64,000 bases of DNA from Paenibacillus dauci (GCF_000971985.1 NZ_LAQQ01000001.1:496001-560000); one strand, 5' to 3'; shown: positions 1-9,772, counted from the first letter of the stretch. Notes: generated by a model from the sequence alone, not told the origin. Numbers and translations: made by a program.

Positions 1-169
1 AGTGCTTTGAACATTTACCTATACAGATAGAGAGTGAGCTATTATAAACTTTTTGTTATATTTATGCATTTTAACGTATGACATAAGCATATTACAGGCT
101 CTCTTACCTATACTATATGACAAACCCTTTTACAGGATTATATATCCTCTATACTGCTGTCACCCCAAA

Positions 170-670
170 TTAGTGTTCTGCCCGCTTGCGTTTGTATTCT
201 TCAAACCGGTAATCATAATCATTCTTTTCATCACGAATGCCTGGTACCGTATTCACCAATGTCCACTCCGACCAGTCGACCTCCGGAAAATACGTATCGC
301 CTTCAAAATCTTGTTCGATTCTGGTTACAAGCAGACGATCTGCATAATTTAAGAATTCCTTATAAATTTGCGATCCGCCAATAATCATCAGTTCTTCTTC
401 CGTACTGGCAAGCTGAGTCGCTTCTTCTACCGAATGCAGCACTTGTACTTCTTTCGCTTCAAAAGAAACATCTCGGGTCAAAATAATATTTTTCCGGTTT
501 GGCAGCGGTTTGGAACCAAAAGAGTTCCATGTTTTGCGCCCCATGACAATGGTTTTATGCTGGGTCTGCTGTTTGAAGTACGCCATATCTTTGGGTAGCT
601 TCCAGGGCATATCATTATCTTTGCCGATAATGCCTTCTCGTCCTTGTGCCCATATGAGTGTAATCGTCAT
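170..670 (-). CDS. folA: Dihydrofolate reductase
   Basis: Reduces dihydrofolate to tetrahydrofolate with NADPH, recycling the folate oxidised by thymidylate synthase. The 166-residue product has the usual bacterial length. Visible landmarks are the N-terminal strand TITLIWAQ, the substrate-binding loop with MPWKLPKD (acidic residue D28), the NADPH-binding GRKTWNS near residues 44-50 and MIIGGSQIY near 95-103. The ATG has a strong AGGAGG a few bases upstream. It lies 326 bases downstream of thyA on the same strand, the usual folate/dTMP pairing, so the two may share a transcript. No terminator is visible after the stop within the window. The family assignment is secure. Confidence 0.97.
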   Translation of the reverse strand: MTITLIWAQGREGIIGKDNDMPWKLPKDMAYFKQQTQHKTIVMGRKTWNSFGSKPLPNRKNIILTRDVSFEAKEVQVLHSVEEATQLASTEEELMIIGGSQIYKEFLNYADRLLVTRIEQDFEGDTYFPEVDWSEWTLVNTVPGIRDEKNDYDYRFEEYKRKRAEH

Positions 671-996
671 TCTCGCTGTCCTCCTATCATCCGGATTTGT
701 TCATCCAGATAGGTTTATTCTATATCATATCATTAAAACCTATCATTCTGCATCAACTTCTTGTAATATTTTACGAATGTTACTGCTCGCTTATTAACCG
801 ATCATCCGGTAAAAAGCAAGCTATCAAATGTTTTATCTATAGCGATTCAGAAATTTGATCAGTTGGGTACTTAGCAAAAATCCGGAGATGATTTACAGGA
901 TATAGATAAGCTGTCTGCTCCATAGCATAGCTGTGTATCTCCTCAAATCCATCTCCGGAATCAATGTACCGGTATTCAATTGGTATATTACAAGGA
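671..996. other. Intergenic region between thyA and folA
   Basis: This 326-base gap contains no credible gene. A 96-codon minus-strand frame at 837-1127 mostly overlaps thyA in another frame, lacks a ribosome binding site and is treated as a shadow. On the minus strand an AT-rich stretch around 715-765 could hold a weak folA promoter (TTGATG followed by TATGAT-like sequence), but the spacing is poor. No terminator hairpin separates the two genes. Confidence 0.5.
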
Positions 997-1791
997 TTAG
1001 ATGGCAATCGGTGCCTTGATCCCTGGATGATACTCGTAATTTTCAAAATGGAAATCTTCAAACTTGTAATCGAAAATGCTATCCGGCTTGCGCTCGATAC
1101 GCAGCTGTGGAAGTGGATGCGGCTCACGTGTAAGCTGCAGCTTCACCTGCTCTATATGATTATTATAAATGTGTACATCGCCGCCGGTCCAGATCAGATC
1201 GCCCACTTCCAGATCACACTGCTGTGCGACCATATGCGTAAGCAGCGCGTACGATGCCAGGTTAAACGGCAGACCGAGGAATGTATCGACCGAGCGCATC
1301 TGGAACATACACGACAGCTTGCCTTCTGCTACATAGAACTGAAAAGCGTAATGACACGGCGGCAGCGCCATATGATCGACTTCTGCTGCATTCCAAGCGT
1401 TTACGATATGACGACGCGAATTCGGATTACTCTTAATCTGCTCAATAACCGACGAGATTTGATCAACTACTTCCCCACCGGGACCGCGCCATTCTCTCCA
1501 CTGAGAACCATATACACGCCCCAGATTGCCTTCTTCGTCAGCCCATTCGTCCCAGATAGTTACACCATTTTCACGCAGATACGTAATATTGGTATCCCCG
1601 CTGAGAAACCAGAGCAGTTCATGAATAATAGACCGTGTATGCAGACGTTTCGTTGTCAGCAAAGGAAAACCCTCTTGCAGATTGATACGCATCTGCCGTC
1701 CAAATACAGAGATGGTACCTGTACCTGTGCGATCTCCCTTGGCTACTCCATGATCCATAATGTCCTGCAATAATTCCAAATATGCTTTCAT
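997..1791 (-). CDS. thyA: Thymidylate synthase (ThyA type)
   Basis: Methylates dUMP to dTMP using methylene-tetrahydrofolate. The product is 264 residues and nearly collinear with the classical enzyme: GDRTGTGT near the N terminus, [10 protein letters not shown], the catalytic ALPPCH with C146, the conserved RSVD and LPFN blocks, and the terminal [10 protein letters not shown]. Three in-frame starts sit together (GTG 1797, ATG 1794, ATG 1791). The last gives MKAYLELL, the canonical N terminus, with GAGGT about seven bases upstream, so it is preferred. The oxidation of folate in this reaction explains the nearby dihydrofolate reductase gene. Confidence 0.97.
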   Translation of the reverse strand: MKAYLELLQDIMDHGVAKGDRTGTGTISVFGRQMRINLQEGFPLLTTKRLHTRSIIHELLWFLSGDTNITYLRENGVTIWDEWADEEGNLGRVYGSQWREWRGPGGEVVDQISSVIEQIKSNPNSRRHIVNAWNAAEVDHMALPPCHYAFQFYVAEGKLSCMFQMRSVDTFLGLPFNLASYALLTHMVAQQCDLEVGDLIWTGGDVHIYNNHIEQVKLQLTREPHPLPQLRIERKPDSIFDYKFEDFHFENYEYHPGIKAPIAI

Positions 1792-1794
1792 CAT

Positions 1795-2147
1795 CACACC
1801 TCATTCATACGACTTGATTTGACAGGCTTATAAGATAATTAGATGCTATTCAGACAACCAAACAGTTACCAAAATAGAGTCAGGCCTTCTATCCCCAAAG
1901 AATATGCCGTCAAATTCAGTTTAACTTCACCTGCCATATTGTAACATAGATAAATACCAGAGAAGAAATCAAAATTAGGAAAGCCTAGAAACCTATAGAA
2001 ACAAATATGTATGTGAAAATGCCGATAATAGAAGTGTATCAGCTATCAAAATAGCCTCATAATAAACTTCATTAAATAACAAATAAAATATAACCTAGTC
2101 AAATATCTGGATATACAAAAAGCAAATATTTAATTATAAAAAATAAA
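1795..2147. promoter_or_regulatory. Intergenic region with possible thyA promoter
   Basis: AT-rich spacer between thyA and the rpmG terminator. On the minus strand an extended -10 element (TGTTACAAT, 1938-1946) lies about 145 bases upstream of the thyA start, without a convincing -35. No gene, repeat or structured RNA was recognised in the rest of the gap. Confidence 0.35.
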
Positions 2148-2172
2148 CACCCGACTATAATATAGTCGGGTG
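2130..2172 (-). terminator. Rho-independent terminator of rpmG
   Basis: A 10-12 bp stem (arms CACCCGACTATA and its complement, 2148-2172) is followed in the minus-strand direction by a U-rich run. It lies 26 bases past the rpmG stop codon. Confidence 0.85.
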
Positions 2173-2197
2173 CTTACTTCACACGCTTAAACAAGAA

Positions 2198-2347
2198 TTA
2201 ACGAGTTTCGCGGTGAAGCGTGTATTTCTTCAGACGTGGGCAATATTTCTTCAGCTCAAGACGCTCCGGATGGTTCCGTTTGTTCTTGGTTGTAGTGTAG
2301 TTACGATCGCCAGTCTCTGTGCATGCCATAGTAACGATAACGCGCAT
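2198..2347 (-). CDS. rpmG: 50S ribosomal protein L33, zinc-independent form
   Basis: A 49-residue protein of the large ribosomal subunit near the E site. It begins [17 protein letters not shown] and ends [10 protein letters not shown], typical of Bacillales L33. The first CxxC knuckle of the zinc-binding paralogue is replaced by ACTETG and only one cysteine remains in the second half (KKYCPRLKK), so this is the C-minus form that does not need zinc. Such forms are often used during zinc limitation in Bacillus; no Zur operator was identified here. The gene is shorter than a typical ORF cutoff and was read directly from the minus strand. Confidence 0.95.
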   Translation of the reverse strand: MRVIVTMACTETGDRNYTTTKNKRNHPERLELKKYCPRLKKYTLHRETR

Positions 2348-2489
2348 GTGAATTCACCTCACTTCATTGGTAATCAGAAATTATTCAACTATACTAATTT
2401 AACCTAATTACAATAAATGTTCAACTGAGATTTATTGGAACTGTATAGTCAGCTAATAATCCGCAAACATTAATTGAAATGCCTTATCT

Positions 2490-2518
2490 ATTTTACCATA
2501 TACTGAAATGAAATCCAA
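2490..2518 (-). promoter_or_regulatory. Sigma-A type promoter of rpmG
   Basis: Minus-strand -35 TTGGAT (2513-2518), a 17-base spacer, and an extended -10 TGGTAAAAT (hexamer 2490-2495). The implied leader to the rpmG start is about 135 bases. The rest of the 2348-2732 gap holds only the pdh terminator. Confidence 0.6.
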
Positions 2519-2588
2519 GCTATTTTTGCGAACATGTATTCACATTTTAGCGGATTAATTATCCCTCGATTTAGCTGTACAAAGCATA

Positions 2589-2622
2589 TCAAAAGCCGCC
2601 AGGAGCTCTCTGGCGGCTTTGA
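2589..2622 (-). terminator. Terminator of the pdh operon
   Basis: Perfect GCCGCCAG/CTGGCGGC stem flanked by A/T runs (AAAGCCGCC...GGCGGCTTTT read on the minus strand), about 110 bases beyond the pdhD stop. Confidence 0.75.
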
Positions 2623-2732
2623 CATCATGATCCGATCTATTTACAGCCCGCAGCGGTAAAATCAAGTACAGGGACAATTAGAGATAAGCTGCGAATTATA
2701 GCTGCTGCAGGCTAATACATTCAAATCAAAGC

Positions 2733-4157
2733 TTACTTTTTACGTGGAGCGATAACGTGGATCGGATGACCCATAACCAGCTCAGCTGCTTCCATAACGA
2801 TCTCACCCAGTGTTGGATGCGCATGGATAGTCAGTGCCAGATCTTCCAATGTCGCGCCCATTTCGATAGCCAGGCCCATTTCAGCGATCATGTTGGAAGA
2901 TTCCAGACCTACGATCTGGCTGCCCAGTACAACGCCTGTTGCTTCATCAGCTACGATTTTCACGAAGCCTTCTGTGTTGTTCAGGGAAGTTGCACGGCCG
3001 TTACCAGCGTAAGGGAATTTACCAGCGGATACTGTGTATCCTTTGGCTTTTGCTTCTGTTTCAGTCAGACCAACGCTTGCACATTCAGGATCAGTGAATG
3101 CTACAGCTGGTACACATTTGTAATCGATAACGGAAGGCATACCGGAAATAACTTCAGCTACCACTTTTGCTTCGTAAGAAGCTTTGTGTGCCAGAGCAGG
3201 ACCTTCAACGATATCACCGATTGCGTAGATGTGCGGGATGTTCGTACGTCCCTGATGGTCGATTTTCACCAGACCACGATCTGTCAGCTCCAGATCAATC
3301 AGATCCAGACCCAGTTCGCCGTCAGTGTTTGGACGACGTCCAACAGTAACCAGCAGGTAATCTGCAGTTACTTCTTGCTCTTTGCCGTCTACAGTGAATT
3401 TCACTGTAACGTCGTTATCTGTTTGTGAAGCACTTTCCGCTTTTGCGTTCGTGAAGATTTCCGCACCGGATTTCTTCATGTTTTTCGCTACCAGGGAAGT
3501 CATATCTTTATCGAAGCCTGGCAGGATCGTATCCAGACCTTCAATGATTGTAATTTTAGTACCGAATTTAGCATACATTTGGCTCAGCTCGGCACCGATG
3601 TATCCACCACCAATAACGATCATGGATTTAGGGATTTCCGGCAGGTTCAGTGCTTCTGTAGAAGACAGAATGCGACCGCCGAACGGGAATGCTTTCAGTT
3701 CGATTGGACGTGAACCGGTAGCAATGATGCAATTTTTGAAACGATAACGTGGTGATTCATGATCATTGAACAGACGCGCTTCATTCTGGTTGATGAACAT
3801 GCACTCGCCATGGAATACTTCTACTTTGTTGCCTTTCAGCAGGCCAGTAACACCGCTTGTCATTTTCTTAACAACGCCGTTTTTGAATTCTTGAGTTTTG
3901 GCAAAGTCCACTTTAACATCGCCAACAGTTACGCCGAATCCTTCGCCGTGCTGTGCAGATTCAAAATGATGAGCTGCAGCGATCAGGGCTTTGGAAGGAA
4001 TACAACCACGGTTCAGACACACACCGCCGAGTTCGGATTTATCAACGATCAGGACTTTTTGTCCCAGCTGTGCAGCGCGGATGGCGGCTACATAGCCACC
4101 AGGTCCCGCACCAATTACCAACGTTTCAATATCGATAGAAGCATCTCCTACTACCAT
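2733..4157 (-). CDS. pdhD: Dihydrolipoamide dehydrogenase (E3)
   Basis: Flavoprotein that reoxidises the dihydrolipoyl arm of the pyruvate dehydrogenase complex and reduces NAD+. The 474-residue product shows the FAD-binding GAGPGGYVAAIRAA (from residue 16), the redox disulfide in GGVCLNRGC (C47 and C52), the NAD-binding VIGGGYIGAE, the second FAD contact YAIGDI, and the C-terminal HAHPT with H447 and E452 as the acid-base pair. It is the last gene of the pdh operon: its ATG starts 4 bases after the pdhC stop, and a terminator follows. All family residues appear intact. Confidence 0.97.
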   Translation of the reverse strand: MVVGDASIDIETLVIGAGPGGYVAAIRAAQLGQKVLIVDKSELGGVCLNRGCIPSKALIAAAHHFESAQHGEGFGVTVGDVKVDFAKTQEFKNGVVKKMTSGVTGLLKGNKVEVFHGECMFINQNEARLFNDHESPRYRFKNCIIATGSRPIELKAFPFGGRILSSTEALNLPEIPKSMIVIGGGYIGAELSQMYAKFGTKITIIEGLDTILPGFDKDMTSLVAKNMKKSGAEIFTNAKAESASQTDNDVTVKFTVDGKEQEVTADYLLVTVGRRPNTDGELGLDLIDLELTDRGLVKIDHQGRTNIPHIYAIGDIVEGPALAHKASYEAKVVAEVISGMPSVIDYKCVPAVAFTDPECASVGLTETEAKAKGYTVSAGKFPYAGNGRATSLNNTEGFVKIVADEATGVVLGSQIVGLESSNMIAEMGLAIEMGATLEDLALTIHAHPTLGEIVMEAAELVMGHPIHVIAPRKK

Positions 4158-4161
4158 TGAA

Positions 4162-5517
4162 TTACACCTCCATAGTTAACAGCTCAGGGTTACCAAGCAG
4201 TGATTTGATATGGTTCATAAAGTGTTGTGCTGTAGCGCCGTCGATGATACGGTGGTCAAAGCTCAGGGACAGTGCCATTACTGGTGCTGCTACCACTTCG
4301 CCATTTTTGATTACCGCTTTTTCACTGATACGTCCAGTACCCAGGATCGCAACTTCAGGGAAGTTGATGATTGGAGTGAAGAACATACCGCCTGCAGAAC
4401 CTATGTTGGAGATCGAGATTGTGCTGCCTCTCATCTCGTTTGCTGCCAGTTTACCGTCGCGACCACGAACAGCCAGATCGTTGATTGTATCAGCGATCAT
4501 GAAGATGCTCTTACGATCAGCGTCTTTAACAACTGGTACGATCAGACCGTTAGGTGTGTCTGTAGCAATACCGATGTCATAATGTTTTTTGTATACAATT
4601 TCTTCTGTTTTTTCGTCGATAGAAGCATTCAGAGCCGGGAATTGACGAGCCGCGGACACCAGTGCTTTTACGATGAATGGCAGATAAGTTACTTTTGTAC
4701 CACGTTTTTCAGCCAGTGGCTTCATACGAGTACGGAAAGCTACCAGCTCAGTAACGTCAACTTCGTCCATGATCGTTACGTGTGGAGCAGTGTATGCGGA
4801 TTTAACCATAGCGTTAGCGATAACTTTACGGATACCTTTGAATGGTACGCGCTCTTCGTCGCCGCCAGCGGATGCTGCGGAAGCTGTTGGTGCTGCTGCA
4901 GATGCAACTGGTGCTGCTGCTTTTTCGTCAGCTGCTGCCGCTTGAGTTGTACCGGAAGCTTGGCCTCCACCTTGTTTGAAGGATTCAACATCTTCACGAG
5001 TAACTTTGCCATTGCTGCCGGAACCGGTCACTTGAGCCAGATCTACACCTTGCTCACGAGCAAATTTACGTACGCTTGGAGTTGCCAGTACATCTTTGTT
5101 AGGTGCTGCTGGTGTAGAAGCGTTAGTTGCCTGGCCATCTTTTGCATCGGCTGGGCTTGTAGCTGCAGGAGAAGAAGTAGTATCTACGTTTCCTTTAACA
5201 GCGTCAGTTTCCTGACCGCTCTTTTGCTCAGGAGCAGATTCTTCAGCTGGCTCGTCATCTTGATCAGGCAGTTCGCCTTCTGCTTCAATGATTGCTACTG
5301 TTTCGCCTACGTGGCAAACTTGACCGTCTTTAGTCAGTACTTCTACTACTGTTCCGTCAACCGGACAAGGTACTTCAACTACTGCTTTATCATTTTGTAC
5401 TTCCATGATAATGCTGTCGTCTGTTACTTTGTCACCTGGTTTAATATGCATCTTGATGATTTCGCCTTCGTGCAAACCTTCACCAAGCTCTGGAAATTTA
5501 TATACGAATCTTGCCAC
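4162..5517 (-). CDS. pdhC: Dihydrolipoamide acetyltransferase (E2)
   Basis: Core subunit of the pyruvate dehydrogenase complex; moves acetyl groups from lipoamide to CoA. With the GTG start at 5517 (GGAGG eight bases upstream) the protein is 451 residues and begins fMARFVYKFPELGEG. It has one lipoyl domain (residues 1-80, lipoylated K44 in NDKAVVEV), an Ala/Pro/Glu-rich swinging linker, the E1/E3-binding domain (TPSVRKFAREQGVD...), a second Ala-rich linker, and the catalytic domain ending in SFDHRIIDG with H422 and D426. Bases 5518-5759 separate it from pdhB, without a clear terminator. A longer frame extending to 5559 lacks a better start. Confidence 0.96.
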   Translation of the reverse strand: MARFVYKFPELGEGLHEGEIIKMHIKPGDKVTDDSIIMEVQNDKAVVEVPCPVDGTVVEVLTKDGQVCHVGETVAIIEAEGELPDQDDEPAEESAPEQKSGQETDAVKGNVDTTSSPAATSPADAKDGQATNASTPAAPNKDVLATPSVRKFAREQGVDLAQVTGSGSNGKVTREDVESFKQGGGQASGTTQAAAADEKAAAPVASAAAPTASAASAGGDEERVPFKGIRKVIANAMVKSAYTAPHVTIMDEVDVTELVAFRTRMKPLAEKRGTKVTYLPFIVKALVSAARQFPALNASIDEKTEEIVYKKHYDIGIATDTPNGLIVPVVKDADRKSIFMIADTINDLAVRGRDGKLAANEMRGSTISISNIGSAGGMFFTPIINFPEVAILGTGRISEKAVIKNGEVVAAPVMALSLSFDHRIIDGATAQHFMNHIKSLLGNPELLTMEV

Positions 5518-5759
5518 TTGCAAAACCTCCCTGATTAAAATTGTTGAATAAGACTTCAAATAGTCATGCTTTCAACAACGTTTGATAAGTATTTCTGTAT
5601 TCACATATATCAAAGCCAAAAGGCGTCCGTAGAAAAGTATTTCCATTTCAACAGCACTCCCGGGTCGGCTGTTAAAAAATAGAACACTATCATGCAAACC
5701 GCCTCTTGAGCTTTGAGTGTTTAATTCATTACTTCATCATTCCCTGTAAGAACAGAGTC

Positions 5760-6737
5760 TTAGAAGTTCATTACTTTGTTAACTGCATCGATAACGCGTT
5801 GTGGTGTTGGCAGCCATGCATCCTCGATTTGAGCGAACGGATAGATTGTATCCGGCGGGCACACACGCAGTACTGGAGCTTCCAGATGCAGAATCGCTTT
5901 TTCGTTGATCTGAGCGATTACTTCTGCAGCTACACCAGCGCTCTTTTGAGCTTCTTGAACCATGATAACGCGGTTTGTTTTCTTAACGGAAGTTACGATT
6001 GTATCGATATCGATCGGGCTCAGTGTACGCAGGTCAATGATCTCTGCCATAATTCCCTGTTCTGCCAACTGATCAGCAGCTTTGGTAGCTGTATGAACAG
6101 TCATGCCGTAACCAATAATCGTTACATCGGAACCTTCACGTACTACATTCGCTTTACCAATTTCTACAGTGTAAGCTTCTTCTGGTACTTCTGCACGGAA
6201 TGCATGGTACAGGTTAAGATGCTCCATGAAGAATACTGGATCATTTTCACGAATAGCAGCGACCATCAGGCCTTTTGCGTCGTATGGGTTCGAAGGGATA
6301 ACCACTTTGATACCCGGTGTTTGAGCCAGCAGACCGGACAGGTCGTCTGTATGCAGCTCAGCCGCTTTAACACCGCCACCGTAAGGTGTACGGAATACGA
6401 TTGGTGCATTGTAGCGACCGCCGGAGCGGTAACGCAGACGTGCTGCCTGAATAGCCATTTGATCCAATGCTTCAAAGATAAAACCTACGAACTGGATTTC
6501 AGCGATTGGACGGAAGCCCTGGATACCCAGACCAAACGCCAGACCGCCAATTGCGGACTCGGCCAGTGGTGTATCGAATACACGTTCTTCGCCAAATTCT
6601 GCTTGCAGACCTTCTGTTGCACGGAATACACCGCCAACTTTACCTACGTCTTCACCAAAAATGAGCACGTTAGGGTCATTTTTCATCTCAACGCGGATTG
6701 CGTCGCGAATCGCTTCTTTCATATTCATTTGTGCCAT
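5760..6737 (-). CDS. pdhB: Pyruvate dehydrogenase E1 beta subunit
   Basis: Beta chain of the thiamine-diphosphate-dependent E1 component. Starting at the ATG that gives [10 protein letters not shown], the protein is 325 residues, the same length as the Bacillus enzyme; GGAGG lies 11 bases upstream. Conserved blocks include [43 protein letters not shown]-equivalent [11 protein letters not shown], and [17 protein letters not shown]. An in-frame upstream extension of 14 residues (from 6779) is not conserved and was not used. Sits between pdhA and pdhC in a four-gene operon. Confidence 0.96.
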   Translation of the reverse strand: MAQMNMKEAIRDAIRVEMKNDPNVLIFGEDVGKVGGVFRATEGLQAEFGEERVFDTPLAESAIGGLAFGLGIQGFRPIAEIQFVGFIFEALDQMAIQAARLRYRSGGRYNAPIVFRTPYGGGVKAAELHTDDLSGLLAQTPGIKVVIPSNPYDAKGLMVAAIRENDPVFFMEHLNLYHAFRAEVPEEAYTVEIGKANVVREGSDVTIIGYGMTVHTATKAADQLAEQGIMAEIIDLRTLSPIDIDTIVTSVKKTNRVIMVQEAQKSAGVAAEVIAQINEKAILHLEAPVLRVCPPDTIYPFAQIEDAWLPTPQRVIDAVNKVMNF

Positions 6738-6821
6738 TTGCTTCATTTCCTCCTTAAACATTTCACTGTTCATGTTCACGCATCAAGGATGTGCTGCGGT
6801 TATATAGTATTCAGAAACCTC

Positions 6822-7889
6822 TTATTTGAAATCTGCTTTTTGCTCTTCCAGATCATGAGGTGTTGTTTCGAACATGCTGTCGATCAGGCCAGTAACAGTC
6901 ATTTTCTCTGTTTTCTCGGCTTTTTTGATCTCTTCGTTTACTTTTGCTTTGGCTTCTTCTCTTACACGCTCTGTATCTTCATCAGACCACAGACCTTTTT
7001 CAGCCAGGTATTTTGCAAGACGAGCGATAGGATCTTTCTCGCTCCAGATACCTTCTTCATCTTTGGTACGGTATTTGCTTGTATCATCCGACATGGAGTG
7101 CGGACGGAAACGGTAAGTCAGAGCTTCGATCAGTGTAGCGCCTTCGCCATTGCGAGCACGCTCAGCAGCTTCACGAACTGCTGTGATAACAGCGAATACG
7201 TCCATACCGTCGATCTGTACACCTTTGATACCAGCGGAAACTGCTTTGTGAGCGATGGACAGTGCAGCTGTTTGTTTTGCAAATGGAGTTGTAATGGCAT
7301 AACCATTGTTTTGTACAAAGAAGATAACAGGCAGTTTGTAAGCACCTGCGAAGTTCATGCCTTCATAGAAGTCACCTTCGGAAGAACCGCCATCACCTGT
7401 GTAGGCGATAACAACCTGTTTTTGTTTTTTCAGTTTGTATCCCATTGCCAGACCCATCGCATGCAGGATTTGCGCACCGATAATGATCTGCGGCATCAGA
7501 ACGTTAACACCCTCAGGGATGCGTCCGCCTTCTTGATGTCCACGGGAATACAGGAATGCTTGGTACAGTGGCAAGCCATGCCATACCAGCTGAGGCATAT
7601 CGCGGTAACCAGGACATACGAAATCTTCTTTGTCCAGCGCGTATACGCTACCAACCATAGTAGCTTCTTGTCCGGAAACCGGAGCATAGAAACCGAGACG
7701 TCCTTGACGGCCCAGGTTAACAGCACGGTCATCCCAAGTACGTGTAAATACCATACGGTACATAATTTCTTTCAATTGATCATCAGTCAGATCAGGCACT
7801 TTGTCAGGGTTGACAATTTTACCTTCTGGGGAGAGAACGGAAAGTGCTTCCACTTCTTCCGTGTAAACTTCATATGGAACCTTGCTCAT
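6822..7889 (-). CDS. pdhA: Pyruvate dehydrogenase E1 alpha subunit
   Basis: Alpha chain of E1, which decarboxylates pyruvate on thiamine diphosphate. The 355-residue product starts MSKVPYEVYTEE with GAGGTG upstream. The thiamine-diphosphate signature runs from GDG (165-167) to NN (194-195), and the family markers RQGRLGFYAP, SGQEA and the phosphorylation-loop region RFRPHSMSDD are present. First gene of the operon, 39 bases after a strong promoter -10. Paired with pdhB, the substrate is almost certainly pyruvate, since the E2/E3 partners follow directly. Confidence 0.96.
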   Translation of the reverse strand: MSKVPYEVYTEEVEALSVLSPEGKIVNPDKVPDLTDDQLKEIMYRMVFTRTWDDRAVNLGRQGRLGFYAPVSGQEATMVGSVYALDKEDFVCPGYRDMPQLVWHGLPLYQAFLYSRGHQEGGRIPEGVNVLMPQIIIGAQILHAMGLAMGYKLKKQKQVVIAYTGDGGSSEGDFYEGMNFAGAYKLPVIFFVQNNGYAITTPFAKQTAALSIAHKAVSAGIKGVQIDGMDVFAVITAVREAAERARNGEGATLIEALTYRFRPHSMSDDTSKYRTKDEEGIWSEKDPIARLAKYLAEKGLWSDEDTERVREEAKAKVNEEIKKAEKTEKMTVTGLIDSMFETTPHDLEEQKADFK

Positions 7890-7941
7890 TTTATTCACCT
7901 CAATAAAAAATTTGAATATCATGTTCCGCTGTTATAGAATT

Positions 7942-7971
7942 ATTATACACCTGTTCTACTGAGTTCGTCAA
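7942..7971 (-). promoter_or_regulatory. Sigma-A promoter of the pdh operon
   Basis: Minus-strand -35 TTGACG (7966-7971), 18-base spacer, perfect -10 TATAAT (7942-7947). It gives a leader of roughly 45 bases before the pdhA ATG. Confidence 0.8.
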
Positions 7972-8139
7972 AGCATACATTGAAATTAATGCAGCAATAG
8001 GATTATTGTATGTATAACAGGTTATTTAATTTGGTATAACAGTTGAACCATTTCAAAATAGAGTGTCTTAAAATCACACGACCTAATCTTAACCCATTGT
8101 TGGATTCATTGCAAAAATTCTAATGAAAAGGTGATCACT

Positions 8140-8868
8140 ATGACAGATTCCCGTTACCTGAAAAGAACGATCCTGAAAGAGGAAATACAAAGCCGTCATC
8201 TCGGCGAATCCCGCACTTTACGCATCTATCTGCCACCTGGTTATAATGAACTGCTCAGCTATCCTGTTGTATATTGCCAGGATGGTGAAGAGTTTTTTAA
8301 CTTTGGCCGAATCGCTACCTTTGCCAATGAGCTTATACTCGACGACAATATCGAGCCTTTCATTATAGTAGGCGTAGAAGTCAATACCAAAATACGTACG
8401 CAGGAATATGCTCCTTTCGGCAATCGCTTTGAAGCATATACGACTTGTTTTGCCGAAGAAATTATTCCTTATGTGGAACAGAAGTATCCGGTACGCCGTA
8501 CTGCGGATCAGCGTATTCTTGCAGGTGACTCTCTCGGAGGCAGTGTATCCATGCATATCGCCCTGCTCTATCCGGAGATGTTCAGTCAGATCATCAGCCT
8601 GTCCGGTGCTTATTATGAAGAAAGCCGAACTATCATTGCTGCCGAGAAAGATCTGTCGGCACTCGACGTGTTCATGATCGTCGGTCTGCAGGAACGGGAT
8701 TTCCAGAGCGATACCGGTATCTATGATTTTGTCGAGCTCAACCGTGCGACACGAGATTTGCTGCTTGAACGAGGTGCGACCGTCCGTTATGCTGAGAAAG
8801 ACGGAAAACACCTCTGGGGATTCTGGCAAAAAGAACTTCCTGATGCGCTAAAATATTTCCTTCAGTAA
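8140..8868 (+). CDS. Alpha/beta-hydrolase esterase of the esterase D/Fes type
   Basis: A 242-residue cytoplasmic protein of the family that includes esterase D and ferric-enterobactin-type esterases. The nucleophile elbow is AGDSLGGSVS with S131 (counting from the ATG at 8140, chosen because AAAAGGTG lies six bases upstream). The early VVYCQDGEEFF strand and RIYLPPGY are typical of the family, and the C-terminal DGKHLWGFW supplies the likely catalytic histidine. No signal peptide. It stands alone, divergent from pdhA. The substrate cannot be read from sequence; siderophore ester hydrolysis is only one possibility, and no siderophore genes are nearby. Confidence 0.8.
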   Translation: MTDSRYLKRTILKEEIQSRHLGESRTLRIYLPPGYNELLSYPVVYCQDGEEFFNFGRIATFANELILDDNIEPFIIVGVEVNTKIRTQEYAPFGNRFEAYTTCFAEEIIPYVEQKYPVRRTADQRILAGDSLGGSVSMHIALLYPEMFSQIISLSGAYYEESRTIIAAEKDLSALDVFMIVGLQERDFQSDTGIYDFVELNRATRDLLLERGATVRYAEKDGKHLWGFWQKELPDALKYFLQ

Positions 8869-8903
8869 TCTGTCTCCATAATCTGTCATTACTTATTACA
8901 TTA

Positions 8904-8974
8904 AAAAGAGAAGCTTCAAACGGATAAAGGCAATGTTTACGCTTACAATATGCGATATTCGTCGCTTCTCTTTT
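8904..8974 (+). terminator. Long-loop hairpin after the esterase gene
   Basis: Arms AAAAGAGAAGC (8904-8914) and GCTTCTCTTTT (8964-8974) pair over 11 bp and enclose about 49 bases. The right arm ends in a T run, as in a terminator, but the loop is unusually long and contains a smaller imperfect dyad (AATATGCGATATT). Confidence 0.5.
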
Positions 8975-9124
8975 CCTTTTACGGGAGATCTCATATATTG
9001 AACTCCCAACGTCTATTGTATCGGTGCAGACAAAAATTGTGCAACTGAAATTTTCACTGTTCACCGCTTATAACGTAACATATAGAAGAAAATTATTCAT
9101 TTATTGAGGAAAGAGGGAGATTTC

Positions 9125-9772
9125 ATGGCTGCAAAACGAGCTCTTATCTTCTCAGGCGGTCTGTTACATCCTGATTTTTTGAACGAGATTCGTGAAGATG
9201 ATCTGATTATTGGTGCTGATCGTGGTGCGCTATTTTTGATCGAACACGGTATTCGTCCACATCTGGCTATCGGTGATTTCGATTCACTGACTGATCATAT
9301 GACTGAACTTCGCCGAATTGAAGAAAATTCCGATGAGATGGTTGTATTTGATCCGGTAGACAAGGATTTGTCTGATACGGAAGCGGCTTTTGAAGCAGCG
9401 ATGGAGCGGCATATGGATGATATTCTTATTTTCGGTGCGGTAGGTACACGATTTGATCATACGCTGGCGAATGTACAGCTGTTGGTACGTGCATTGCAGC
9501 ATCAGGTCCATTGTGCAATTCAGGATATGAACAATTACATATCGCTGACCTCCACTACATCTGTTATTTCCAATATGGGTTATCCGTATGTGTCGCTGCT
9601 GCCCGTGACATCGGAAGTAACTGGTATTCATCTCAAAGGATTTCAGTATCCGCTGGAAAATGCTATGCTCCGGATGGGACAGTCTCGCGGAGTAAGCAAT
9701 CATCTTGCCGAGGAGCAGGGAACTGTCAGTATCGAAGGCGGATTATTGCTCATTATCCAGAGCAGGGATTAA
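9125..9772 (+). CDS. thiN: Thiamine pyrophosphokinase
   Basis: Transfers pyrophosphate from ATP to thiamine, giving thiamine diphosphate. The 215-residue product matches the family length and has its signatures: GADRGALFL, IGDFDSL, DKDLSDTE and FGAVGTRFDHTLANV. The ATG at 9125 follows GAGGGAGA; an upstream in-frame ATG at 9104 would add seven residues before that ribosome binding site and was rejected. It converges on the thiazole operon, so this end of the window covers both de novo thiazole formation and thiamine salvage, supplying the cofactor that PdhAB needs. Confidence 0.93.
   Translation: MAAKRALIFSGGLLHPDFLNEIREDDLIIGADRGALFLIEHGIRPHLAIGDFDSLTDHMTELRRIEENSDEMVVFDPVDKDLSDTEAAFEAAMERHMDDILIFGAVGTRFDHTLANVQLLVRALQHQVHCAIQDMNNYISLTSTTSVISNMGYPYVSLLPVTSEVTGIHLKGFQYPLENAMLRMGQSRGVSNHLAEEQGTVSIEGGLLLIIQSRD

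Noticed and set aside
53-352. 99-codon plus-strand frame at the left edge
   Set aside because: Overlaps folA in antisense and has no start signal.
964-1773. 269-codon plus-strand frame opposite thyA
   Set aside because: Shadow of thyA, which matches the family throughout.
4210-5538. 442-codon plus-strand open frame opposite pdhC
   Set aside because: Antisense shadow of the Ala/Glu-rich E2 gene; composition is Cys/Tyr/Phe-rich and unlike a protein.
5706-7937. 743-codon plus-strand open frame opposite pdhB and pdhA
   Set aside because: It is fully antisense to two clear enzyme genes, has no ribosome binding site and a Cys/Phe/His-rich composition. Biased codon use in highly expressed genes keeps the opposite frame open.
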